Source: Ophiura sarsii
Taxonomy: Eukaryota > Echinodermata > Ophiuroidea > Amphilepidida > Ophiuridae
DNA length: 64,000 nucleotides
Direction of reading: 5' to 3'
Assembly (NCBI GenBank): GCA_035610835.1
Contig: CM069442.1
Location: 2,467,353-2,531,352, forward strand
Under the pieces are notes generated by a model. The model had not been told where the DNA came from, did not search any database, and saw only the letters and a program-made list of their open reading frames with translations. Positions 10,501 through 22,500 of the stretch are shown in pieces (position 1 is the first letter of the stretch; each line of letters begins with the position of its first letter). Both the position numbers and the translations under genes were made by a program.

Positions 10501-13500
10501 GCCATCTTTAAAATTCTCCTAGCTAGCGTAACGATTTTTTGTTTACAAACATCGATCGAATATCTCATTAATATTCAAAATAGGGATGCAAATATGAGTA
10601 GACTCCTTTATAAAAGAAACAAAATGCAAAGCCAAGGAAGTAGGTGGTGGTAGGACATAATTAACAGCATTTGAATTGTATTCGTACCTTGGATAATAGT
10701 TAACAACGCCGACAATATTAAATCAGGTGACTCTACCCCAAAATATTACAATATTAATATTAAATAGTCACCTCGTCCTGCTTTTCAAAAACGCAACAGT
10801 AAACTCACATTTAATTGCAAGGGGCCTTATGGTATGATTGTTTTCCCTGCATCCCAAAGGAGTTCAGTGAAATGTAAATATTGGAATTCATATGTGTGTT
10901 TTCATTTTTTTACACAGGTGCTACTTCAATCTGATGCATTAGCATCTAGAGCTGCCGCCCTTCTGGAGGTGGAAAATAATTTACAGAAAGTATCGGCCCA
11001 ACTCAGGTAAAGACAAATAGTTGTTTTCTTTAATCGAAGGAGGGATATTTCATGGTTTATTGAATCACTGCAGGTCTGGAAATAGCACCCGCCCACCTTC
11101 CCATAGCACCCGCCACCTGCCTGTAGCGGGTAGCTTTGGCGTAAGGCAAGTGAAGCTGCAAAAGTACTCACAGTGTAAGTGAATTACATGGACTGGCATA
11201 GAATTTTTGTCGGGCAGGTATTTCAGTGAACTACCTGTCTGACTGGCTGGTTATAAAAAATCTAAAGATCCAGCCCTGATCACAGAGTACAAAAATGAAC
11301 TAAATCAAATATCCATTCAACTGTCAGTGTGTTTGAAATATTGTTATATAAATAATGAAATCTTTTCTCATAATTAAGATTTGTGATGTAATTAATTAAT
11401 TAATGTAAAGTGATTCCGTCTCATTAAAGATATGTAGATCTAAAATGAGACTAATATAAGATTCCAAAAGAAACTTTCATTTTGATTTAGGGTTCTAAAT
11501 AAATTTTAATTCAGACACTGTTTGGGGCATTCTTCTTGAATAAGATTTTTATTTAGACTTAAAGGGGCGCTGAGAGATATGTATCGGAGTGCGCCCTCAA
11601 TTTCCTGGAAATCTGGTTTTTCTCTGCACCTATGTAATACTTGGGCATATACTAATTAACTACCATCTGAAACCGTTACCTTAATTTGCCATCTATCTTG
11701 TAAAATGTCACAATTTGGTCATTTCGATGTAGATCACATCAAAATTATCAGCACCAATCGCCACATTCAAGATACTGTAACCCCACACTTGTTATGTCCA
11801 TGATGTCATCATTTTGATGATGTTGTTATCACATGATATCAGTCATGTGATGATGACATTATCATGTACATTTTATGATGACATCTAGGGTATAACCTTA
11901 ACCTTGAATTAATGTCTCTTAATATCTAGAGAGTTGCTAGCTTCAGAGGTCCGAGGCCCAAGCGTGCCAGTGGAACGTTCACAACTGACAATCCTGATTG
12001 AGAACACTGAGGCGGCAAGGATACGACTGTACAAAAATATAGAGGTAAGTGTCACTGAATGAAAGTATTCAAAATAAAAGAGGCAGCATTGTCATTGAAA
12101 CTCAAGAGTAGATGTGTTGCAGTCAGAGCAGGTCAGATCGCCATAACATTACCAGAAGTCTCACCACATCTTAAGATTTTGTCTGTTAGTGTTCAACTGA
12201 CATTTATTGCAGTTTCTCCTGTTGAAAAAGGAAGGAAATAGGGTAAAGTCACCAGTTTTCGGTCAGCGCCTATTTTCGGTCACTTCGCCCAAATAGTGTA
12301 ATGAAAATGACCTCGTCATTATAAACTGACGGCTGGAAACCGCCGCATAGTTGATGCCCGGTATTGCTTTAAAATGGCGACGACCGATGTAATTACACGA
12401 TTTTGGCGAAAATGAATGAAAATAGGCGCTGAACGAATACTGGCGACTTTACCCTACTCTTTTTTCTTTTCTTTTTTTGTATATAAAGAGTAAATGTGAA
12501 CAATAGCCCAACAGCCATTAACAAAGTTAATGAACTGAGCGATTAGAAATCAAACTGGTAACTCTCTACAAAGAGCTCTGAAAGGCCAATCAATTGGATC
12601 ACTGCCACTCAGAAAATATGCATAAAGCTAGAAACACAAAATAATGGGCAGGGGTTAAAATTGCCAATGAAAGTGACATAAAAATAAGATAGTGATGTCA
12701 GTGCTTATTCATGTGATTGCAGCATATTATTTCTGACACAATCATTGTCGTAACAAATATACTTGCACTGTCAAAGATGATTGTTAGCTTTGCTGACTCG
12801 AGAATTGGAATTTGCGATGGGAAATCAGCACTACAATTATTAACCCTTTTGAGGACAACAGATCCTGTATGGGTTCTGAACAATTGGTCAAAATACTATG
12901 CACAAATATTGTTGCTCGATTTGATTTACACCATGCAACTCACTATTTTCTCTTTCCAATGGTACATAATCAGTGCAACCGTACATGAGAAACATTGTAG
13001 AAAATTATGTTGTAAATCAAAATAGCCCTAAATCAAATACCCCTCAAATATAGAGGGGTGATGATGCTAGTTGTTCGACATGTGAAAGACTCATTTTAGT
13101 GATGGTCCGTTTAGCCAATTTACAACTTTAAAAATTGCTGTAACACCTGTGATAAAAAAGTAGGACAGCAGTGTTGTGTAGGTTTTTGCTCATGTCAAGA
13201 TCAAAACAAAGCAAATCTTGATAAGCATGTTCCACATTCAAGAATCTACTAATTGCAACGTGTTTGTAACCATGATAACTTTAACCATGGCAACTATCTA
13301 TTTCCATACAGCATGGCGGATCAGAGAAGCTTCAGCAGCCTATTCTATATATGGGTAACTTTCTGAAGCCTGGGAGGGGTGATGAACAGACGACGCTATT
13401 AGATGTATGCAGCGGGAAATTAGAACATATTAATCTTAAACAAGTGGTGAGTGATCTACAATTCTTATATAGTGGGTGTGGTTTGAGATGTCGGCAGGCA

Positions 13501-16500
13501 ATTTGATTGGTTTTGGGCTGATTTTCAGCCGACACGCCCATACATTATGAGACAATGGTGTACGGTTTGGGGCGGGTGTTGAATTCATTCGAAAAATAAT
13601 ACCTTCAGTGCGTATGATCAACGCCTCATAGTGTAAGCGTGCCCTACACAAAGTCGCCGCCATATGCATTGTGGGTATAACGCAGCGATGACAGGTGCAT
13701 GTGTGCTAAAGAACGCGATTAATTTGAAGCAGGATGTTGGAAAACAGCTCGCTGGATTCGCCAATTTTATAAAGGGGGAAATTTGTTGTTGTTTGTTTAA
13801 AATAAATCTAACAAACTGCGTTATTTTATGATAAAAGATCAAAATAACCAATAAACTAAATAAGAATGAGAATAAAACATAGTTCTTAGCTGTTTTGCTA
13901 TAGACGATGGTCTTATAATGTATAGGCTGTACCATATTTGTGTCGTCGTGTCGTCAAGTATGGCCGCCTGCGGCGACCATACACGACTCCAAATATGGGG
14001 AACAACTCAACGAGGAAATCATTTTTGGAAAACCTTAAGATTTAAAATATTTTGAAAAGCTGATACCAACCTCATAAATCATAATGGTCAAAGCCATGTG
14101 AAAATATCAATTTGTTTATGATAGCCTGAATGTTCCCCTTCTACATAACCCCCCCCCCCCCCCCCCCCCTCACCCCACCAACCAATGTTGTGAGGACACA
14201 GGCTGGTGGTTGGAAAATTGGGGGACTCAACATTGATCAGGGGAGAAAGAGGGATGACTTTACATTATAACCTATAAAGTGTTCGAATAATATTTTCTAA
14301 CATTTTAGAGTTCCACATTCTTGATGCAGCCAAAGATAGACAAATGCCGTATAATAGCAGCAAGTTTGAGGGTCTAAATGGGAATTATTATGAGGCTATA
14401 AATATCTGTATATAGTCTATTTGGACATCATGAGACAGTGACGTAACTGCGTATTCTAGTAATTGCAGCATATAACGTGTGCGCCTACTCGAGGTGCTGG
14501 CGTATACACACGAGCGTTGAAAGACGGAAGATACATATGAGCGAGTAAAAGCTGCGCCTGTTAAGTAACGTCACTGTCCAGAGGAATTAAAATAGAGTAT
14601 AGAACATTGAAGTTATCTGCATTTCATATTATTCAAAGAACTAATGGTTATTTGTATCTCTTATATGCACATCAAGGCAAAGTTAGAATCCAAACTCTAC
14701 AGTCTTCAAAAGCAACTGCATGCTCTCCACCAATCAATGCGTACCATCTGGTCAGCCGACCATCAAACATCAAGTTCACCCAATCAGCATATAGCCCTTC
14801 CGGTCAACCAGAGATTGTCGGGTCAACTCACCAAATGTGGCAGGTCACTGCAGGAGTGTTGCCAGGATCTGTTGGTTTTATCCATTTTGACTCCAGCTGC
14901 ACCATGGGTAAGATGATATGTTTCATAGAAATTAAGGTGGGAACAGAACCAATATGCGCTGCAGTGTTTCTGTGGGAAAACAGCTTTGCTAAAATGGCTG
15001 TATTTCTGGGGAAATAAGACCATCATATTTCTAGCTATCAGGCCCGACCTCCTAATGCACATGTCAAGTCAAATCATTAAAAATAGTGACTCTGAAGTCC
15101 AAGTGAAGTCCAGTCATTGACTTAAACCATACCAACACTGCAAGCTGGGACAAAACACTATTTAGGAACAGTATTTTCAAGTTTGCCTCCTCCACCTTCC
15201 CCTCTTATAAGCAAGGCAACAAAAAGGGAAACACTTTTGTGTGACAAATCAAACCCCCTGTGTTACACTTTTGAATGCTATGAACAACTATTCATTTTGT
15301 ATTTGTCTTATTTCAGCCTCTGTTACAACGTTCCATCAGTCCTGAAATCACCATCGATTCAGTGATTGCATCATTGCCCACGTTTCCTAAAAGTAAACAT
15401 CAGCAGGTCAGTCAGAGTGTATATATTTCTAATTCAACTAAAATGTAAATATCTGTTCTGCAAAATGATACTTAACAGAATTGTGTCGTTGTTATACAGG
15501 GTGAGTCAAAAAAAGTTTACTCAACTTTAGCGATTTTTTTTTTAGAAAAAGGTATTTGTTTGTTTTCAAAACAATTTACTACGGTATAAAGACAAATCAA
15601 TTAGCTTTAGTATGAATTTTATCTGGTTTAGATTGGTTGAGGGAAACTTATTTTACGCTGTTTTGAATAAAAATGACCAATTTAACGTCCAAACACGCTT
15701 CCAGATCTTGACAATTATATTTCATAAGATACAACCAATAAAATTATTAATACCAACAGCGAAAGGATCAATTCCTTTCTTATGAAATGATTAAAGTGTG
15801 GTAATTGTGTCATAAATAGGCCTTAAAGCTGTCTATTGTCCCTCAGTGCAACCATCCTAAGCACACTCTCAAAGATCAGGAGAAAGACCAAACAAGATGC
15901 TGTATTATCAAGTGGGTTTCTATTCATATTATTGTTTTCAGGAATACATTTTACATGTAGAGAGAGAAAGAGAGGGATAGACTATTACTTAACCCTAACC
16001 CACAAAAGCTGCAATACCCCTAAGATCCTGAGTACTACAAATTACTATTAGTAATTTGTAGTATTTAGGTCTCCAGCTACTAAATAAATTAACAAGTCTA
16101 GTTGCTCAAAGCACTAAATACTATTTATTACTACTAAACAGAAATGAGCCTAAGAACTAAGTACTACGGATTACTATGACAGTTAGTATTTTGTAGTACC
16201 TAGTTCTTTACCCCATTTGGTGCAAATAGACTTGAGATAGTATTCTGTAACATTTAGTTCTTTACCCACATTTGGAAAGGGCAATTATATAGAATGTAAA
16301 CACAGGCAATTTGTTTGGAAACACAGGCAATTAGTTTGGAAACATAGGTAATTGGTTGCACTCTAGTAGTATTTCTTCCTATGATATGGAAGGTAGGTGT
16401 TTGATATAATTTTATTATTTGTAACTGTTTTTGTGTACTAATTTTTAGGGGAGATGTATTTTATTTCTTTTCATTTAAAGGTGGTGGTATCCCTTTTTGT

Positions 16501-19500
16501 TATTATTTTTTTAATTTTCAAGTTTTTTGTAATGCCATTTAATTTGTTGTGTATCTTTTTATTTTATTTTTTTATTCTTAATTTTTAGGGGGAGATGGGA
16601 TTTTTTTCATTTTATATCCTGTTTAGTTATTATTTTTAGTTTTCAATTATTTTGTAATGCTATTTATTTTATAACTGTTGTGTACCTTTTTATTTTTATT
16701 TGTTTTTGTTTTGAGGGTGATGATTTCTTCTTTTTCTTTACCTTTTTTCTTTTTTTTTTCTAACCCTAACCCTAACCCTAACCCTAACCCTAACCCTAAC
16801 CCTAACCCTAACCCATTTTTTCTTCTTTTCCTGCCCGAATCATAGACACATTTTGGCATGAAGATTTACTATTTTATTATCATTGGTTCGTTTTCCCGCC
16901 ATAATTGTTGAATTATTTCTGGCGGGAAATTTGAAAAATATTATTGGTTCATTTTCGCACCTGATCAAGGTAAGTAACATCATAGGTGATTGGCGGGAAA
17001 ATTGAAGAATATCATTGGTTCGTTTTCCCGCCATAATCAAGAAAAATTATAATATCTCACTGGCGGGAAATTTGAGAAATATGATTGGTTCATTTTCACA
17101 CCTGATCAAGGTAAGTTACATAACAGGTGATGGGGAGAGGGTATATAAGCAGTGAAAAATGAGAGTCTCATTCTCTCATTTGCTGATATTATCTGCAAAC
17201 CAAACACATCGCTTCAAGCTCTAGTATTCAAAATCTAGCTCACCCCTCACCCTCTACAAAAATGACAAGTCGGGAATGTCAACAACTCCAAGCTTCTCTG
17301 TCCAAAGGAGAAGGAGACACTTTTCGGAGAGATATCTTGAGTGGTGGAAAGAATAAGAGACAAGCAGTGATGGAAGTTCAGGTGCAGAAAGAGAGAAAGA
17401 AGTCAAGGAAGCGTGATAAGTCGGAGAACCGGCCGATAAAAGCGAAGAAGGCTAAGAAATCAAAGAGAGGAGGAAAAGAAAAGAGGAAGGAAGAAGTTGC
17501 TGGACCATCGGAGCCTTCCAAAATTACATTTGGATCCCATCCACCAAGATCTAAACATCGGGCGTTGGTCTCCACCAGCTCGGAAGAAGAAATGGAGGAC
17601 GATGCATTCATAGCCAAGCATTACGCCGCCGCCGAATTCTATGGAACTGATGGGGATGGTGATGACAGTACTGGTGATAACGGTGATGGTGACGATGGCG
17701 CTGGCGGTGATGATGATGATGATGAGCATGGTTCTGGCAGTGATAGTGACAATGGTGCTGGCGGTGACGCTGATGACGATGGTGCTAGTAATGGCGATGA
17801 CGATGGTGCTAGTAATGGCGATGACGATGATGACGACTCTGGTTCTGGCGGTGATAGTGACGATGGCGCTCGTGGTGGTGGTGACCCTGAAAACGATGAT
17901 GATGATGACGATGGCAATCATGATGATGGTAACGATGATGGTGACGCTGATGATGGTGGTGCCGGTGGTGACAGGCGACAGAGAAATAGAGCCCCTCAGC
18001 CGAGGCAGAAGAGACGACCATTACAACCTGCAGCGGATGCCAATCCCGACCGTCCTTCTAACTCAACCGCAGTTACAACAGGGTGGACAAACCAACTAAA
18101 GAAGGTCTCTTGCCATAAATACAGACCTACCAACCCACCTGGACCGAAGTTTGGTCAACTATCAAACGCAGTCGACTATTTCTTCAAGTTTTTCCCTCTG
18201 GCGTTATTCAGCTTCATCACCAACATGACGAATATCCGGCTGAGGATGACGAACAAAAACCCAACAACAACTGAAGAAATAAGAGCGTGGTTCGGTATCC
18301 GATTGGTGATGGCACTCTGCATTGTCGCCGACCAAGACGACTACTGGTCCGATCATCCAGGATTCCGGAATGAACTCATCGCCTCAACAATGACAAAGAA
18401 CCGGTTCCAGGTAATCAGCTCCTGCCTGTCTTGCAGCGATCCTAACAGAGACCCGAAAGATATGCCATCAAGGACCACACGGGAGAAGCAAGACAAGTAC
18501 AACTATATCAAGGCACATCCCAAATTCTATTTCCAGAAAATTTGGGATACGGTCCTCGAGTGCTGCCAAACCCAGTATACCTGCTTGTGTGAGCTGAGCA
18601 TCGATGAAGCCATGATCCCCTACCGTGGCTTCAAGGCATGGTGCAAGAAATTTTTCATGCCGAACAAACCTGTGCGAGCTGGCTTCAAGGTCTACGCGAT
18701 GGCAGAGGCAGCATCTGGGTACTTGTGTAATTTCACCATCCATGTGCCATCCAAGACGCCGACCAAGTACTCGGATGTTGCTTTCAGAGTGGCCTCTACA
18801 CATCTCGACCAGTTTCATCACATTTTCATGGACAGACTCTATACATCCCTGAAACTGGCGAGAAACCTGTTCAACCGGAATACATATCTGACGGGGGCCA
18901 TACGATCCAACTCCATCGGGCTTCCTGATGATATGTCATTCCGGCCCACCAAGAACAGGCACAACCTCAAAGCCATCGTGGAGCTGAAGAATACACCCAG
19001 AGGCACTTTCTACGCCAGACAGCTCGGGTCATATACTTACACCATGTGGAATGACTCGTCTTTGCTTACAGTTCTGTCATCGGCGCATAGTGCCTACAGA
19101 AGAGCGACCCAATTCGTCACTCGGAGTTTTGTCGCTGAGGGAGAAGCTAACCAGCGAAGGCAGCCACACCAGATTCAAGCACCACCCGCCGTCATCGACT
19201 ATTGCCAGTTCATGGGAGGCGTTGACAGGGCTGATCAACTACGCGCTTACCACAGCTGCAACCGCAAGTCCCAAGAATGGTGGAAGCAAGTCCTGTATTT
19301 CCTGATTGATATAGCCCGTGTCAACGCCTGGATCTGCTACAAAAGCCATTATGGAGCCAACCCCCCACTGACGCACTCCAAGTTTTGCATGGATGTGGCC
19401 ACACAACTCATCGATGGCTACAAACATGGCATGAAAAACAAGAGACAGGCAAGGACAGCACCGGTTTCACTGGCAAACTTCAACGGTCTTCACACCAGCA

Positions 19501-22500
19501 CACACATGAGGGCCGATTATGCAAAGGGGTGCAAACTATGTGGCGCAGACAAGAAGAGAACTGCCAGTGGAATCCCAGTCAAGACTGTCTATGGCTGTCC
19601 AACATGTGGGGTTCATCTTTGCCCAGGCTTCTGCTTTGCAAGGTAAGCAAAACTTTTAATTACACTATATTTTGTGTGCAGCCTATTTGTTGCAGATTAC
19701 GGTACTTGCAACAAGAGATTTTAGATTTAAATTTCCTCTAATAACTAATTTCTGCTAATAACTATATTTTATGCGCAGCTTTTATGATTACAGTTGACTT
19801 CATTTCTTATCATCCTTTTGGTTATTTTAACTTTACAGATTCCATGCACGGGTTAACATCCCAGTTGATGGCAATGACGATGACAGTGGCAGCGCTTAAG
19901 CACTGAGAAAAAGAATACCAGGTATGTTCATGTATCTCTAAAACAAGACATTTGACACCATTGATTGTATATTTAAGGAAGTAGCACATGATATTTAAAC
20001 CCATTCACTTTCCAGCCCATTTAGTTGAGAGCGCATTGAATAATGTGTTTTGACACCATTGATTGTAGATTCAAGAAATCCGGTGACTATAAAAACACAG
20101 CAAAAGCTATATATTAGTGTCAGTGCAATGATGGTTGATTCGTGTGCTATTTGGTTTGGTACTGGTAGCATTCCTTCAACCAACCAGCCTCACCAAGGCG
20201 GCACTGGCTCTAACACTAACACTAACACTAACACTAAACACAACCGTGGGAGGAGTGGATGGAGTATTGAGTAGATAAACATAAGTTCATGGCACTGCCT
20301 GGGGTCCGCCAAGTTCTTCCCCTGAATATGCTCGCCATCCACAACTCAATATTTTAAAATTTCCTCCGGCTAATAAAGTTCTATATTCTATTTAAATATG
20401 TTAGAATGTCCAATAATTGTATATGTCAATGTTTCAATCAAAATGTTACATGCCTCTTACACTGCTTTTTCTTCTTTCTTATGTTTCAGGTCATGCTGAG
20501 GACCCACGTGGATTTTGTTTTTGTTTTTTGAAATTCATTTTTTTTTAACTTTTGGAACTTTTTTGGCAATTGAACTATTTGGAACTTTATTGTACTTTTT
20601 GGAACTATTTTTCAATTTAACTTTTTGGAATTATTTTGCCGTTTTCCTTTTTGGATTTTTTAAAATTTTGTTTACAATTTTACTTTTTGGAAAGTTTTTG
20701 AAACATACAATTTGACTTTATTCTACTTTTTTTGGCACGTATTGCAATTTTATGAAACTTATTTGAAATTTTTTTGTTGCAATTTTACAGTACTTTTAAA
20801 ACTTTTTTGCAATTGTACTTATTGGAACTTTTTTTAGCAAATTTACTTTTGGAACTTGTTTTGAAAAAAAATAAACAAATAAAATAAATAAATAAAAATT
20901 AACCCCCACTCAAAAACAAATAGCCATTCAGTTCAAATGGGACAAAGGTTTATACATTCCACCTTTGTTCAAAGACTGAAACGCTTAGAGTAAACTGTGT
21001 CATCATTGGGGGATAACCAATGTTTTGGTTTTCATCCTTGATGATTGCAAACAAAACAAAAACAAGATCGTTAAACTATATAGCTATTCAGTTCAAATGG
21101 GACAACGGTTTTAACATTCCACCTTTGTTCAAGAACTGATTTGCTTAGAGTAAATTGTGTCATCTTTGGTTTTCATCCTTGATGATTACAAACAAAAACA
21201 TAAAAACAAAACAAAAACAAGACACCCCCTATATAGAAAATAAAACCAACCTCAAAAGTGCCAGTACCCAGGTGCTATTACAACCCTAACTTACCTAAAG
21301 AACTAAATGTTACAAAATACTATTACTCCATACTGCACTAAAGAACTAGGTACTACAGAATACTATCAGCACTGTTACAATGCTGCTAAAGAACTAGGTA
21401 CTAAAAAATACTACCGATAGTATTAAGTAGTATCTGGGGGGGTTAGGGTTAATACTAGTCTTACTGTGGACATTGACAATTTTTGATTGTTTCAAGGATA
21501 ATGTTTACTTAATCGGACATATTTACGAAAAATAAGTGCAATATTATGTTTATTGATTTTATCAAAATACTATATCGTTTATTATTCACATTATCAGATA
21601 GTCACTGGTGACAATTTTTATTCAATATCCTCATCTAGTTTTATCATGTTTATGAATATCCCTTGCGGACTATTTAATCCTTGCAATTATTATTTATTAA
21701 CTGACAGTGGTGATACGATTTAATCCATATTTCATGTTTTGATCTATTAGGAGACAATTTTGAACAAGTCTATTGTCTACTTAATTCTTTTAATAAACAA
21801 GATGTGTAATGCTTTACATCAAGCATGTGCAACCTTTTCTACCACACGGGCCGCATTGTGATTTTGAGATCTATACACGGGCCGCAGCGATTGTCAAACA
21901 TTCCAAAACACGTCCGGAGGAGGAGTAATAGGGAGAGGCGAAGTGCATTGCTCATGGAATACCCGCTTCTCTTCGTGTAATATCCTCTTTTTACTCACTG
22001 TTGTTGCTGCTGCAAGCGCCATTTTAATCAGGGATTTTATCACGCAATCACGCCTTGGGTTATATTTACTTAATGCAGCGCATCACCCTACTAATTATAA
22101 GGGAGCACACCACCAAATAAATCCACCATTTGTGTAAAACTAGGGAGCTCCGTTTAAAACGGGCCGCATCAGTGGGAATTTTAGGATTGCTTCGCGGGCC
22201 GCAGATTAGAGGTCGGCGGGCCGCATGTGGCCCGCGGGCCGCAGGTTGCACATGCTTGCTTTACATCATAATCCTAGTAAACATTATTAAGCTCGTTAAG
22301 CTTGAAATTAAAACCGTGTTTTGGGGGAAAAAACAGCTCCTGTACAGAAATAGTCATATTTACTTAACGGTATCATCAAATAGCGTGATTTTTTCCAGAT
22401 GATAGCAAAGAAATGGCGCAATCATTTAAAGTTTTGTTTGCCTTGATTTTGTGGTCAGATTTTCTTCTTTTTTTCAATTAGGGTTAACTTTTTTTGACTC

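Larger units (their letters stand above)
15993..21448 (+). mobile_element. piggyBac element, full length (5456 bp, TTAA duplications)
   Basis: Flanked by TTAA at 15989-15992 and 21449-21452, with inverted ends CCCTAACCC (15993) and GGGTTAGGG (to 21448). Subterminal regions repeat motifs such as AAGAACTAGGTACTAC on both sides in opposite orientation (16010-16270 and 21290-21435). Inside: a telomere-type hexamer array, a repeated promoter region, the transposase gene on two coding exons, and a long 3' untranslated part with a 160-bp tandem duplication. TTAA duplication and CCC-type termini are the superfamily hallmark. The transposase frame is intact, so the element may be young. Confidence 0.93.

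Noticed and set aside
16760..16814. Chromosome end or telomere
   Set aside because: Only nine units, embedded in a piggyBac element with unique DNA on both sides.
17378..18099. Several 60-153-codon frames overlapping the transposase
   Set aside because: Shadows of the GAT-rich acidic repeat of the real frame.
22066..22402. Frames of 61-90 codons rich in Arg/Ala/Gly
   Set aside because: They come from the GC-rich end of the hAT MITE.
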